From positions 1 through 35,405 of the forward strand of contig CAKPVW010000017.1 in the NCBI GenBank assembly GCA_934196075.1: a stretch of DNA of 35,405 bases, read 5' to 3'. Position numbers and translations under genes: made by a program. This document shows positions 16,422-25,993 of this stretch, piece after piece (position 1 is the stretch's first letter; each line of letters opens with the position of its first letter). A model generated the notes under the pieces. The model saw nothing but the letters and a program-made list of their open reading frames with translations. It ran no database searches and had not been told where the DNA came from. Source of the stretch: an uncultured Anaerovibrio sp. Lineage in GTDB: Bacteria > Bacillota > Negativicutes > Selenomonadales > Selenomonadaceae.

Positions 16422-18566
16422 CTATTGCTCCATAAGCAGTTTTTTGTAATGTCCATCCTTGGCCATTAGACTATCGTGATTGCCTCGCTCTACCACCCGG
16501 CCATTACTCAGAACAATAATCTCATCACAATCCCTAATAGTAGACAAACGGTGAGCCACAATCAGACAGCTGCAGCCCCGGCGGCGAATATTATCCATAA
16601 TCTTCTTTTCTATAACCGCATCTAATTCTGCTGTAGCTTCGTCAAAGACCAAGAAACTAGGATTGGTGGCCAAGGCTCTGGCTATTTCCAGACGCTGGCG
16701 CTGTCCACCGCTAAAATTAGCTCCACCCTCTGCTACCAGAAAATCATAGCCGCCTCGCAAAACAGCTATTTCCTCGTGAATACAGGCATCCTTAGCTGCC
16801 TGTATAATTTCCTGCCGACTGATATTTGCATCAAACAGAGAGATATTTTCTGCTACAGTTCCCTCCAACAGTACAGGATTCTGTTCCACCACCGACATGG
16901 AATTGGCCAGAATATCCTGATTTATCTCGCCCAAGGGTATACCGTCATAATATATCTCCCCCAACCAAGGCTGGCACAGGCCGCTAACCAGCTTGGCTGT
17001 CGTAGATTTGCCGCTGCCAGATTTACCTACAATGGCTAAACGTCGTCCGGGCTTAATCTCAAAATTCAGCCTTTTAATCAAAGGCTTCCCTACTCTGCCA
17101 TAAGCGTAGCTTACATTACGCATTTCTACATGGCCTCTCAAACGACTAGGCATAGAGGCATCTAGTTTTTTCTCCGGCAAGGCGGTATATCTGCTAATAT
17201 CCTCTAATTTCAAAATCTGAGCTTCCGTCTGCTGAATATTTTGTAACATAGCGGCAATTTTGCCTACCGGCTGCTGAAAATTAGACATCAGATTCTGAAA
17301 GGCTACAAAGATACCTACCGTCATAACACCGTCCATAATCTGAAAACCACCCAGCAGCATAATAAGGGCACTGTTGACACCAGCCAGCACACTGGGGATA
17401 AAGGACACAAACTGGGCAATATATTCCTGATGCTGCAGCATATCCAAATAGCGAGCATTTTTATTAACCCACTTAACAAAGAAATCATTTTCTATACCAT
17501 TGGCCTTTAAGGATTCGATAGAGGCAATACCTACCGCCCCCAAGCCACTCATACGGCCTGCTTCCAGCTGAATCCTCATCTGTTGTTCCTTCAGCCATTG
17601 ATAAACAAAATAAGTCAAAACCAAATTGCCACAGGTAAATACCACGCCGAAAGCAGTAAGGAGGGGATCATAAATCACTAACAGCACAAGGTACAATATA
17701 GCTACCAGAAAATCCAGGGCAACCTGGGCAAAGGGGCCTGTGACAAAGGTGGTGATTTCCTCTCCTAGACGAAGCCTAGACACAATATCTCCCGTAAACC
17801 GCTGCTGAAAGAAATCTATGGGCAGTCTCAAAACATGCTCAAAGAACCTGGAACACATGCGCAGGGCCAAGGAACCTTGCCACCTAAGTAGGCACCAGCT
17901 GCGAAAGAAATGCAAAATCATTTGCAAAAACCAAGCAATTGCCATCCCCAGCATGATTTCAAACAACCAGGGCCTGTGTTTCATGGTAAGCACATCATCC
18001 ATAAAAATCTGAGTAATCATAGGCACATAAATATTCACAATAGAAAGGCACAGACCTATACTCAACACAAAATAAAGGGCTTTTTTTTCCAGCAGCAATT
18101 CCTTCAGCAAAATACGCCAAGCTCCCGGTGGCCGCTGCTGCTTTTGAAAATTTTCGCCCGGACGCAAGACCAAGGCTATACCGGTGTAGTTTTCCTCAAA
18201 CTCCTGCCAGCTAACCTTGCGATGCCCTCTAGCGGGATCATTAAGGTAAACCTGCTTTTTCACCTCATCATAGCCCTCATAAACCAGAAAATGATTAAAA
18301 CCCCAATGGAGAATTATGGGTGCCTTTTGCTTGACCAGCTCCTCAGGGCTATAGGTAAAACCAGTACCTTGTAGACCTAAGCTTTCAGCTCCCATCAATA
18401 CATAGGCTGCATTGCTGCCATTACGGGTTATGTTGCAAATCTGCCGCAATTCATCCAATGGCTTGTAGCCTCCGTAATACCCTAGAACTATGCCTAGGGC
18501 AGCTGCGCCGCATTCACTGGCTTCCATCTGCAGCATCATTGGGGTGCGAATTATTTTCTTTTTCAT
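16422..18566 (-). CDS. NHLM-type ABC exporter 1 with C39 leader peptidase
   Basis: A 714-residue peptidase-containing exporter that cleaves the leader of a peptide after a double-Gly-type site and exports the core. The N-terminal C39 domain has the catalytic Cys in MEASECGAAALGIVLGYYGG, the His in ILHWGFNHFLVYEG and the Asp in YLNDPARG. A six-helix permease (about 150-450) and an ATPase follow (Walker A GKSGSGKST, signature FSGGQRQRLEIARAL, Walker B FLVFDEATAELD). ATG at 18566 lies 1 base after the HlyD stop, with GGAG 8 bases ahead; the open frame extends into the HlyD gene and is not the real start. It is the only leader peptidase in the operon, so it is the likely protease for the precursor, whose leader ends in SGA. 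Confidence 0.93.
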   Translation of the reverse strand: MKKKIIRTPMMLQMEASECGAAALGIVLGYYGGYKPLDELRQICNITRNGSNAAYVLMGAESLGLQGTGFTYSPEELVKQKAPIILHWGFNHFLVYEGYDEVKKQVYLNDPARGHRKVSWQEFEENYTGIALVLRPGENFQKQQRPPGAWRILLKELLLEKKALYFVLSIGLCLSIVNIYVPMITQIFMDDVLTMKHRPWLFEIMLGMAIAWFLQMILHFFRSWCLLRWQGSLALRMCSRFFEHVLRLPIDFFQQRFTGDIVSRLRLGEEITTFVTGPFAQVALDFLVAILYLVLLVIYDPLLTAFGVVFTCGNLVLTYFVYQWLKEQQMRIQLEAGRMSGLGAVGIASIESLKANGIENDFFVKWVNKNARYLDMLQHQEYIAQFVSFIPSVLAGVNSALIMLLGGFQIMDGVMTVGIFVAFQNLMSNFQQPVGKIAAMLQNIQQTEAQILKLEDISRYTALPEKKLDASMPSRLRGHVEMRNVSYAYGRVGKPLIKRLNFEIKPGRRLAIVGKSGSGKSTTAKLVSGLCQPWLGEIYYDGIPLGEINQDILANSMSVVEQNPVLLEGTVAENISLFDANISRQEIIQAAKDACIHEEIAVLRGGYDFLVAEGGANFSGGQRQRLEIARALATNPSFLVFDEATAELDAVIEKKIMDNIRRRGCSCLIVAHRLSTIRDCDEIIVLSNGRVVERGNHDSLMAKDGHYKKLLMEQ

Positions 18567-18567
18567 A

Positions 18568-19521
18568 TCAATCACTCCGTACCCACTGAGAAAGCTTAGC
18601 AAAGGCCTTTACCACAGGAGCCTCCCGTTTTACCACTGCACTGGCACTGCACACCATGCCTACCTGGACTTCCTCATCTCCCCCTAGGACATTATTCCAC
18701 AAATAACCAGACTTAGATTCATCATCATTAATAAGCTCTACTTTAACTTCCACAGCAGAACCTCCCAGCTTGTTCACCACCATAGAAGCAAATTCCTTGT
18801 TGCCAGTCCAGTAATTTATTCGATCTGAGCCTACAGGCACCTGAGATACTCGTACTACCTTACCCAAAAGTTCGCCCCGCTCAGCTTCCTCATCCCGGTA
18901 TGGATTCAGCTCCATAATAGTACCCGGCTTTATTCTAGCCCCATCAAAGGAGGAAACATATACCATAGCAATGAGATTGCTAAAGGCATCATCCCGGCGA
19001 ATATCATAAATAGGGGTGCCAACACTAACCACATCCCCTTCATCCGCCCGGACATTTACCACTACCCCTGTATATGGACTTCGCAGCTGGCCATCCGTAT
19101 TCCGCCCTTTCTTCATAGATGATAGCTCTGCCACCTGCCGCTTCATTTCCGACTGGCTGGTGCTGTCTGCAGCCACCTCTAGCTGATACATCAGCTGTTG
19201 TTCCTCCTTGCCTTGCTCTATGTAGGCCAGAATATCTCCTTCCTGAACCCTGTCTCCCAGACTATAATTTTGTTGTACTATCCGGCCGCTGGCCATGGTA
19301 GAAACGGAATTGATTCCTTCCTTGTCTAAAATAATGCCATAGCCTGCCACCTTGTCTGCCATAATGCCAAAGAAGGACCAAATAAGGATGGAAAAGATAA
19401 CAATCATCACCGTGGCTAGGCCTACCCAGCCTAAAGATGGCACCACCCGAAACAATTTGTCATCTCCCTCTGGCTTTTTTAACTTGGCTAGGGATTTTTC
19501 CTGAAACAGCTTTGTATCCAT
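18568..19521 (-). CDS. NHLM-type HlyD secretion protein
   Basis: A 317-residue periplasmic adaptor anchored by one N-terminal membrane segment (about 30-54; VGLATVMIVIFSILIWSFFG). Two half-lipoyl motifs are visible (TMASGRIVQQNYSLGDRVQEGDILAYIE and LRSPYTGVVVNVRADEGDVV, quoted in part), separated by an unusually short helical hairpin. Such short HlyD proteins accompany exporters of nitrile-hydratase-leader microcins. GGAGG lies 7 bases upstream of the ATG, which is 2 bases past the stop of the previous adaptor. It should bridge the ABC exporter to the outer envelope of the diderm cell. Confidence 0.88.
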   Translation of the reverse strand: MDTKLFQEKSLAKLKKPEGDDKLFRVVPSLGWVGLATVMIVIFSILIWSFFGIMADKVAGYGIILDKEGINSVSTMASGRIVQQNYSLGDRVQEGDILAYIEQGKEEQQLMYQLEVAADSTSQSEMKRQVAELSSMKKGRNTDGQLRSPYTGVVVNVRADEGDVVSVGTPIYDIRRDDAFSNLIAMVYVSSFDGARIKPGTIMELNPYRDEEAERGELLGKVVRVSQVPVGSDRINYWTGNKEFASMVVNKLGGSAVEVKVELINDDESKSGYLWNNVLGGDEEVQVGMVCSASAVVKREAPVVKAFAKLSQWVRSD

Positions 19522-19523
19522 TA

Positions 19524-20708
19524 TTAGTCCTCCATAGAAAGCTTTACCTGTACCCCTTCCTGAATAAAGCTCCGAGTCGTCAGCAAAACTCTGTCTCCCT
19601 GCTGCAAACCATCGAGAATTTCTACATAATTTTCATTTTTTATACCGCAGACTACCTGCCGTATCATTACCCGGTTGTTATCATCCAGAAGATATACACA
19701 ATAATCCCCTTGGTTATCCTCAGCCTTTTTCACGGCCTCCCTAGGCACAGACAAAACCTCATGGGTAGAGGAAGAGTAAAGCTTTACTTTGTTATATGTG
19801 GTAGGCTCTAAATACTGTCCCCCGTTTTCCACCTCTCCATAAAGGGTATAGCTGGAGGCACCGCTGTCCAAATCCGGTGTCAGGCGCAAATTCTTTATCG
19901 AAAAGACATTGTGAGCCTGTTCCTTAACATATTCCTTATCTACAGGATATATACGATAGCTTAGCAGCTCATCAGGTATTTCCATGGTTAGCTCCTGGGC
20001 TCCATGATGCATCAGCCTTTGTGCCTGCTCTAGGCTAAGGCCAAATCTCACCTGAAGATTGTCAGTTTTGCCCAACAAAAGAATGGCTCTCCCCGGTGAC
20101 AGATAAGTTCCTTCCTTGGTATAAATCCTAATCACTACCCCGTCCTGAGGAGCTCTAATCACCAGCTTGTTCTGCTGCTCCATAAGGCCAGCTTTTTTTG
20201 TTTCCAGACTGGCAATATGATCCCGCATAGCATCCCTTTGGGCTACCGAGGTATCGTACTCGGCCTGAGATACAGCCTCCTGAGCTAACAGCTGAGTATT
20301 TCTATTTACATTTAATTCCAGATTTCGGAGATTGATTCTTGCTTCGGAAATATCTGCCTCAGCTCCAGCTACGCTGATTTCAAGATTCTTGTTTTCCACA
20401 TAGCAAAGAATATCCCCTGCCTTCACAATATCTCCATGCTTAACCAGCATATGAACTACCGTGCCATCTATCTGACTTTGCACATCTACGGACCAGGGCA
20501 TGGAGGCTGCCATATTCACATTGTCTGCCATACTGTTGATCTCTCTATATTCTGCATAGGCGCCTTTAAGGGTATCGTGATCCTCTGCTATCTTTTGAGC
20601 AATATGTCGATTGCTGATAACATTAATCATAATACCAAAAATAGTAAGCAGAACCACCACCAGAATAATGGCAACAAAAAAGAATTTCAGCTTTTTTTCG
20701 TGTTCCAC
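19524..20708 (-). CDS. Membrane fusion protein (HlyD/RND-type adaptor)
   Basis: A 394-residue periplasmic adaptor. It has an N-terminal membrane anchor (KFFFVAIILVVVLLTIFGIM), split lipoyl halves (SQIDGTVVHMLVKHGDIVKA and LVIRAPQDGVVIRIYTKEGT), a coiled-coil hairpin between them (about 115-185) and C-terminal beta-barrel and membrane-proximal domains (VLSVPREAVKKAE). It differs from the following NHLM HlyD protein in size and hairpin length, so the operon encodes two distinct adaptors. The open frame starts at GTG 20717, but GTG at 20708, just past the epimerase stop (20710), has AGGTGA 6 bases ahead and is preferred. The choice between them is uncertain. Confidence 0.85.
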   Translation of the reverse strand: MEHEKKLKFFFVAIILVVVLLTIFGIMINVISNRHIAQKIAEDHDTLKGAYAEYREINSMADNVNMAASMPWSVDVQSQIDGTVVHMLVKHGDIVKAGDILCYVENKNLEISVAGAEADISEARINLRNLELNVNRNTQLLAQEAVSQAEYDTSVAQRDAMRDHIASLETKKAGLMEQQNKLVIRAPQDGVVIRIYTKEGTYLSPGRAILLLGKTDNLQVRFGLSLEQAQRLMHHGAQELTMEIPDELLSYRIYPVDKEYVKEQAHNVFSIKNLRLTPDLDSGASSYTLYGEVENGGQYLEPTTYNKVKLYSSSTHEVLSVPREAVKKAEDNQGDYCVYLLDDNNRVMIRQVVCGIKNENYVEILDGLQQGDRVLLTTRSFIQEGVQVKLSMED

Positions 20709-20709
20709 A

Positions 20710-22134
20710 TCAGTCACCTATTTCGTATTTTTCCAATAAAATTCCTGCATTGTAAAACTCCTTCAGCCCTCGAATAACATTGGCTGGAGCGTAGCCTGCA
20801 TCCATGAGATTGCTGATTATCTCATAGCCTGTCTGAGTGCCTGGCACTAACTGCTTATAAATCTGCTGATGCAGGCCTGGCTGCTCTCCCTCTCCGTCCA
20901 GCAAGGAAAGCTTAAACTTCTGTAGATTATGGCTGTAGGTTATGCCCTTGTTGATTAATTCAAATTGCAGAGTTGGCCGCAATCTGAGCACCTGATTATT
21001 ATCCAATTCTTCTAACATATATGTTTTGAGCATCGTAGCAAATTTTTCCTGAAAATCCGCCATATCAGCAAAATAAACTTTGGCTAGGATTCTTTCTCCT
21101 GTAGGTTCCTTGGCTGTAGAAAGACAAGGTGTTACCAAACGAAGGCTTTGCTCTGCCATATTAACCACAAAACCAGAAATACAGGAAATAGTACCTGCCT
21201 CCTCTTCCATCACCTTGTCCTGATAGCTGTATTCTCTAGCTCGGCCCGTCTTAGCAAAATGGCAGGCCGGTGCTTCTGGAAACTGAGGCAGAAGCTCCAC
21301 ATATATCAATTCCTCTGGGGTAAAGGCGGCAAAAATCTTTTTGAGAATATCCAGACTCAGAATAGAAAATCTATGAATATGCTTCTTTTGCCCCAAAACA
21401 TGAGCGATAATCCTTCTTGTATTCTCTATATTACGGCCAGCAGCAGCAGTGGTAATCTGTGGCACCTGACCATAGGCTTGCAGAAAATCATCGGAAAAAC
21501 TAAGATAATCTGGATTATCCAAAGGCTCACAAGCATAATAACAGGTACCGCTGCCTGCAGCAGCCTTGCCCAGTATTTCAGCAGTATAGGTTAAAATGCC
21601 CTGCCAAAGTTCTCTGCAATCCTCATACCTAGCTACTTTCTGCAGTTTTTCTGCAGCAACCCCGCAGAAGGGACAGCCTACGGAACAGCCCTTGCTTAGC
21701 TCAAAAATCAAAGGTGTATGAATCAGGGAAAGGTTCCGCGTACCTAGTTCTCCCCAACAGCGGTTTACCTGTCGCTGCCGCCAGATTGCAAAAGCCTTAT
21801 GTTTAGGCACACAAACCTGTTTTTGCAATTTCTCCCGTTGCTGGATTTTTTCCTTGACAAAAGCCTTATACCGCCTTACAGATAAAGGCCGTTTAGCTTC
21901 AGCCATAGCCAAATAAGCCTGGGCAGAAACATCATCCAGCAGATAGGCCATTTCCTCTGGAACGGCTATGGAAATACCTGCTTCTGCCAAAGCTGCCTGG
22001 GGATTCTCAGTGAAGTGCTGCTGAAATCCCGGCACCATGGTACAGTACTCCAGCAAACGCTTAATATGGGCTACCTCCTGAATGTAGTCCTTGTCAGGCT
22101 GTTCTTCCCCAAAAAAATACTGTATTTCACCCAT
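20710..22134 (-). CDS. PoyD-like radical SAM peptide epimerase
   Basis: A 474-residue radical SAM enzyme predicted to convert L- to D-residues in the precursor core. Cluster motif CX3CX2C at C150/C154/C157 within FELSKGCSVGCPFCGVAAEK, the context I associate with PoyD-type proteusin epimerases. The ~60-residue N-terminus (GFQQHFTENPQAALAEAGIS) looks like the leader of the precursor itself, a trait of this family. Further Cys residues lie at 318 (TISCISGF) and 337 (RLVTPCLST); PoyD-type enzymes need a downstream Cys to give the hydrogen atom, and one of these may serve. ATG follows the upstream stop directly (TAAATG) with GAGGAGGA 7 bases ahead. Family assignment is from recognition of motifs, not a search. 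Confidence 0.85.
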   Translation of the reverse strand: MGEIQYFFGEEQPDKDYIQEVAHIKRLLEYCTMVPGFQQHFTENPQAALAEAGISIAVPEEMAYLLDDVSAQAYLAMAEAKRPLSVRRYKAFVKEKIQQREKLQKQVCVPKHKAFAIWRQRQVNRCWGELGTRNLSLIHTPLIFELSKGCSVGCPFCGVAAEKLQKVARYEDCRELWQGILTYTAEILGKAAAGSGTCYYACEPLDNPDYLSFSDDFLQAYGQVPQITTAAAGRNIENTRRIIAHVLGQKKHIHRFSILSLDILKKIFAAFTPEELIYVELLPQFPEAPACHFAKTGRAREYSYQDKVMEEEAGTISCISGFVVNMAEQSLRLVTPCLSTAKEPTGERILAKVYFADMADFQEKFATMLKTYMLEELDNNQVLRLRPTLQFELINKGITYSHNLQKFKLSLLDGEGEQPGLHQQIYKQLVPGTQTGYEIISNLMDAGYAPANVIRGLKEFYNAGILLEKYEIGD

Positions 22135-23994
22135 TTAATCTTCCTCCTCTATAGCCAGGGCCAGATACTCCCTGCCTATCTGCAAAAGCAGCCTATCTTC
22201 CTGCAAGGCCTCAATAGACTTTGCAATATCTTCAGCCTCATAGCCCATATTCTGCAATTTGCCCAACAATTGACTGCCTTCTATAACCTGCTCTGTTTGT
22301 CGATAAACCTCTGCCGTAAGTCCCTGCAATGTATGAAACATTTTTGTACTGCAAGGGCGGAAATCCATAATTTCAATAGTGCCATCTGGACGGCAGGACA
22401 TATCCAGCCGATCTGGATTCACCACAGATTCTTCCCACTTCCTTACCATGTCTGCTAATTTTGCGTAAGCTGGTCCCCGTCTAGCCACAGCCTCATCAAG
22501 ATATCGTGCCTCGTCATCTACCTGTTGATATACATAGGCCACATCATTGATAAAATCCTGTCCCAGAGAATATACATAATGATAAGTATGGAGAGGCTCC
22601 AGCTGCAAACCGTATTCGGCTCTGTTTCTTTCATAAATACTGCTTTTATGGTAGGCAATGTTAAAAAAAGCCTTGGGGGCTCCTAAATGGCTGATTAAAG
22701 GCAGAATTTCTGCCATAGCCTCGTAATCCTCATTTTTTTCCCCAGGAAACCCACAAAGCAGATTCCAAGTAAACCATACTCGGCAGCGTCGATAGTTCTT
22801 CATGGTTTCTATTTGCTTAATAGCTCGACAACCCTTATGCATCAAAGCTAGTACATGGTCATTAAGACTTTCAATACCAGGCTGAAAATAGCAAAAACCT
22901 ACCTTGGCCAAGGCCTTTATTTCCTCTAAGGTAGCTGCTGACTTAATTTCTGTAAAATATTTGGCTGGGGGGACCTGAGCTTCTACCATAGCTCCAGGCA
23001 ATTCCTTCATATGCTGATAACTAAGAATACTATCCGTAAAAAACACATATCTTATAGCATAGCGTTCCAATAAATATTTCATTTCTGCCACCAGCCGCTG
23101 GGTAGATTTCTGGCGATAAACTATACCGCAGCCATTAAGACCGCAAAATGTACATTGATGCTTTTGTCCCCACCAACAGCCGCGGGAACCTTCTATATGC
23201 AGTGCTGGATCCCCTGGAAATACCAAATTAAGCTGCTTCTGAGTAAATACATAATCATCATAATCAGGATAGGGCAGTTTGTCCAAATCCTTGGTTAAGC
23301 GATGCACAGGCAAGTCAAAATCACTGTATTTATCAATAATGCCATAGGGCAGCTGCCTGCCATGAGGTCTTTCTCCCCCCAAAAGAGACTGACAAAAATC
23401 TGCCATAATTTCATCTGCTTCTCCCTGAAAGATATAATCAATTTCCGGGAAGTATTTTATCAGTGCTCTGCCAGCTGTATCATAGCAATTACAGCCTCCT
23501 ACAAGAATTACTAATTCTGACGAACGGCGGCGCAAAGCCTTAAGCAAAGCAAACAGGGCATTATTTTGCTGAAACATGTTGCCTATAGCTACAATTTGGG
23601 GGCTGAAAGACATTATCCTCTCTGCTGTATCCTCAATAAAATTTATAGCTTCCTGCTGACATTCCAGCAATTCTTCTTTGTGGAGATATCTGCTTTCAGC
23701 AATAGGGGGATTAGCTAAAATATATTGATAATAATCATCCCAATCTATGGATTTATCGGGAAAGGCCGCTGGCTGAAAAACACACTCTCCCATCATGGTA
23801 GCATAATAAGAACCAGTAATAATGGTGTATTTCTCTTTGCCTATCTGCTGATAAAAATGCATATTGGCATAGTCCACTACTGAACTTATACCTTGATTCT
23901 TCAACAATGCCTTAAATAGACTCAAGGCCATAGCAGGAAAATTAACCCATGCCATAGGTAGATAAACCAATACTACATCCCTTTGTTCTGCCAT
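22135..23994 (-). CDS. B12-binding radical SAM RiPP C-methyltransferase (second)
   Basis: A 619-residue enzyme. The N-terminal ~210 residues form a Rossmann-like cobalamin-binding domain (VVLVYLPMAWVNFPAMALSL, then IVAIGNMFQQNNALFALLKA and LVILVGGCNCYDTAGRALIK) without the classical DXHXXG. The radical SAM core has CX7CX2C at C273/C281/C284 in GSRGCWWGQKHQCTFCGLNG, the signature of the RiPP-maturation radical SAM C-methyltransferase family. FFTDSIL, FQPGIESL and CGFPGE follow, and a C-terminal helical region (about 480-619) could bind peptide. It would methylate unactivated carbons such as Val C-beta. It starts 14 bases after the stop of the paralogous enzyme. The GC-type ribosome binding site (GTGAGATGA) is weaker than those of its neighbours. 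Confidence 0.88.
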   Translation of the reverse strand: MAEQRDVVLVYLPMAWVNFPAMALSLFKALLKNQGISSVVDYANMHFYQQIGKEKYTIITGSYYATMMGECVFQPAAFPDKSIDWDDYYQYILANPPIAESRYLHKEELLECQQEAINFIEDTAERIMSFSPQIVAIGNMFQQNNALFALLKALRRRSSELVILVGGCNCYDTAGRALIKYFPEIDYIFQGEADEIMADFCQSLLGGERPHGRQLPYGIIDKYSDFDLPVHRLTKDLDKLPYPDYDDYVFTQKQLNLVFPGDPALHIEGSRGCWWGQKHQCTFCGLNGCGIVYRQKSTQRLVAEMKYLLERYAIRYVFFTDSILSYQHMKELPGAMVEAQVPPAKYFTEIKSAATLEEIKALAKVGFCYFQPGIESLNDHVLALMHKGCRAIKQIETMKNYRRCRVWFTWNLLCGFPGEKNEDYEAMAEILPLISHLGAPKAFFNIAYHKSSIYERNRAEYGLQLEPLHTYHYVYSLGQDFINDVAYVYQQVDDEARYLDEAVARRGPAYAKLADMVRKWEESVVNPDRLDMSCRPDGTIEIMDFRPCSTKMFHTLQGLTAEVYRQTEQVIEGSQLLGKLQNMGYEAEDIAKSIEALQEDRLLLQIGREYLALAIEEED

Positions 23995-24008
23995 TCATCT
24001 CACATCCC

Positions 24009-25934
24009 TCATATATACCTTGACAGTGATTTGTAGGAACTAATGCCTCTGGATTCAAAATCAAGGGGAACCGTTGCCTGACTATCCACGGCCAAAAACA
24101 GCAATTCCTGTCCCATAGCCAGAATCACATTGTCCTCTATTAGTTCTTCCAAGGCCTTGACCACTGCCTCTCTGTCACTGCTTTCACCCACATCCTCCAA
24201 AAGTTTAGCTCTGGTAATAACCCTGTCTGCAGCCAAGCATATATCCTTCTTTATCCCAACTAGCTTCTGAATGAAATGCTTTGCTACCTGTCTCAAATCC
24301 AAAAGTTCCAGAACATTATCCTGCAAGGTATATTCAAAACGCTGCGGCCTCCTATCAATACAGTCTTGGTGCCACTGGGCCACACTCTCTGCTAACTCCT
24401 TAATCACGGGAGCTATTTTTTTCTGTGCCACGACATAATCACTATTGCTTTCCCCTGCCTGATGATGAAACATAAAGGCAGCATCTCTTATATAATCATG
24501 ATGTTCAGGAAAGGCCACAGCATAACCAGGGGCCGGCGCCAGCTGCAGATTATATTTTTCAGGATTCTGCCAATAATAACTATAGCGGACAAACATCAAG
24601 GGTGAACACTGCTGAGGTGGCAATAGATGGCCTATTTTTTTGATAATTTTCGCTGTTTCCTTATAGGAAGCTGCTGTTTCACCGGGAAAGCCGTGGAGAA
24701 GATGCCAAATCAAACCCACGCCTGCTTCTTTGGCATTCTTCAACAATTCCACATGTCGAATGCCTCGATTCCCTTTGTTCATTAGAGATAGCAAATCATC
24801 CTGCAGGCTTTCAATGCCTGGCTGAACAAAATAAAATCCCGCCTGCCTCAGCAGCTTAAGCTGTTGACGATTAATATTTGATTTGATTTCCCCAAAGAAT
24901 ACATAGCCCTTTTCTTCCTTGGCTAACAAGGGCAGTAACTGCTCTAAATGCTCTTTGCCTAAAATATTATCTGTTAGCTGAAATCTCTTAAAATGATAGC
25001 GATGGCTAAGATAGTCCAGCTCTGCCAAAATTCGTTCTGTGGATTTGGTTCTATAGCCATTATTCAAGGGATTTAAACCACAAAAAGTACACCCCTTAAC
25101 AGCATTCCACCAACACCCTCGGGAAAATTCCGTAAATAAAGTCATATGAACTTCCTGCCCATAGCCATATTCTTCTAGGGCAGCAAAGTAATCATCATAG
25201 TCTGGATAGGGTATTGTATCCATATTGGCGGTTTGGGCCACAGGATAGGCATCATATGCCAGATTGGCTGGCAAAGCCATTTCTCTAGTCAAGGCGCCAT
25301 AGGGCAGCTGGCCAGTTATTCCTTGATTTATTAGTTCATGGCAAAGCTGGGCAAAACAGCTATCTGCCTCTCCGGAAAAAACCACATCCAGCTGAGGAAA
25401 ATCCCTTACCAAGGCCCAGCCAGCAGAGCCAATACAATTAGCTCCTCCCAACACAAGCCAAAGCTCCGGCCTTTTTTCTTTCAAATACCTTGCCAAAGCC
25501 AAACAGGCATTGGTCTGAAAAAACATATTAGCCATGGCCACGATTCTAGGCTGTTTAGACAGAATCATTTCTCCCAATTCCTGAATAAAGGTGGCAACCT
25601 GGCCGGCTTGATACTCTATCTCTTCATAAATTGCCCTAGCGCCTCGCTCTCCATATCCCTGCTGCAGCAGCAATGAGCTAAGCATGGATTTATTCAGGGG
25701 CTTTCCGTGAGCATAAGCTGCAAAAACCATATCTCCAAACATAAGCTCCTGGGGCGTCATAGATAAACCATATAGATAATGATCCAATCCTACCTTGCGG
25801 CAAAATAACATATTGCCATAAACTACCTGGCTTGCAAGACTGGAGCCATGCAGGGCGCCTTTCAACAGGCTAAGGGAAAATACAGGAGAAGCAAAAGAAG
25901 AATAGGGTACTTCTACCAAGCACACATCAATCAT
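24009..25934 (-). CDS. B12-binding radical SAM RiPP C-methyltransferase (first)
   Basis: A 641-residue paralogue of the next enzyme and the first modifying gene after the precursor. Cobalamin-binding-like N-terminal domain (IVAMANMFFQTNACLALARY, WLVLGGANCIGSAGWALVRD, VVFSGEAD). CX7CX2C at C274/C282/C285 in EFSRGCWWNAVKGCTFCGLN, then TKSTERILAELDYL, FVQPGIESLQDDLLSLMNKG and LLHGFPGETAASY. The C-terminal part diverges from the paralogue and ends in a Ser/Arg-rich tail. The clear divergence between the two copies suggests different target residues or carbon positions in the core. AGGAGGAG lies 5 bases before ATG; a 59-base spacer separates it from the precursor. Confidence 0.88.
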   Translation of the reverse strand: MIDVCLVEVPYSSFASPVFSLSLLKGALHGSSLASQVVYGNMLFCRKVGLDHYLYGLSMTPQELMFGDMVFAAYAHGKPLNKSMLSSLLLQQGYGERGARAIYEEIEYQAGQVATFIQELGEMILSKQPRIVAMANMFFQTNACLALARYLKEKRPELWLVLGGANCIGSAGWALVRDFPQLDVVFSGEADSCFAQLCHELINQGITGQLPYGALTREMALPANLAYDAYPVAQTANMDTIPYPDYDDYFAALEEYGYGQEVHMTLFTEFSRGCWWNAVKGCTFCGLNPLNNGYRTKSTERILAELDYLSHRYHFKRFQLTDNILGKEHLEQLLPLLAKEEKGYVFFGEIKSNINRQQLKLLRQAGFYFVQPGIESLQDDLLSLMNKGNRGIRHVELLKNAKEAGVGLIWHLLHGFPGETAASYKETAKIIKKIGHLLPPQQCSPLMFVRYSYYWQNPEKYNLQLAPAPGYAVAFPEHHDYIRDAAFMFHHQAGESNSDYVVAQKKIAPVIKELAESVAQWHQDCIDRRPQRFEYTLQDNVLELLDLRQVAKHFIQKLVGIKKDICLAADRVITRAKLLEDVGESSDREAVVKALEELIEDNVILAMGQELLFLAVDSQATVPLDFESRGISSYKSLSRYI

Positions 25935-25993
25935 AAAAGCTCCTCCTTATCTGTATACTCCCAACGAATTTAATCGAATATCTCCACAGCTTG

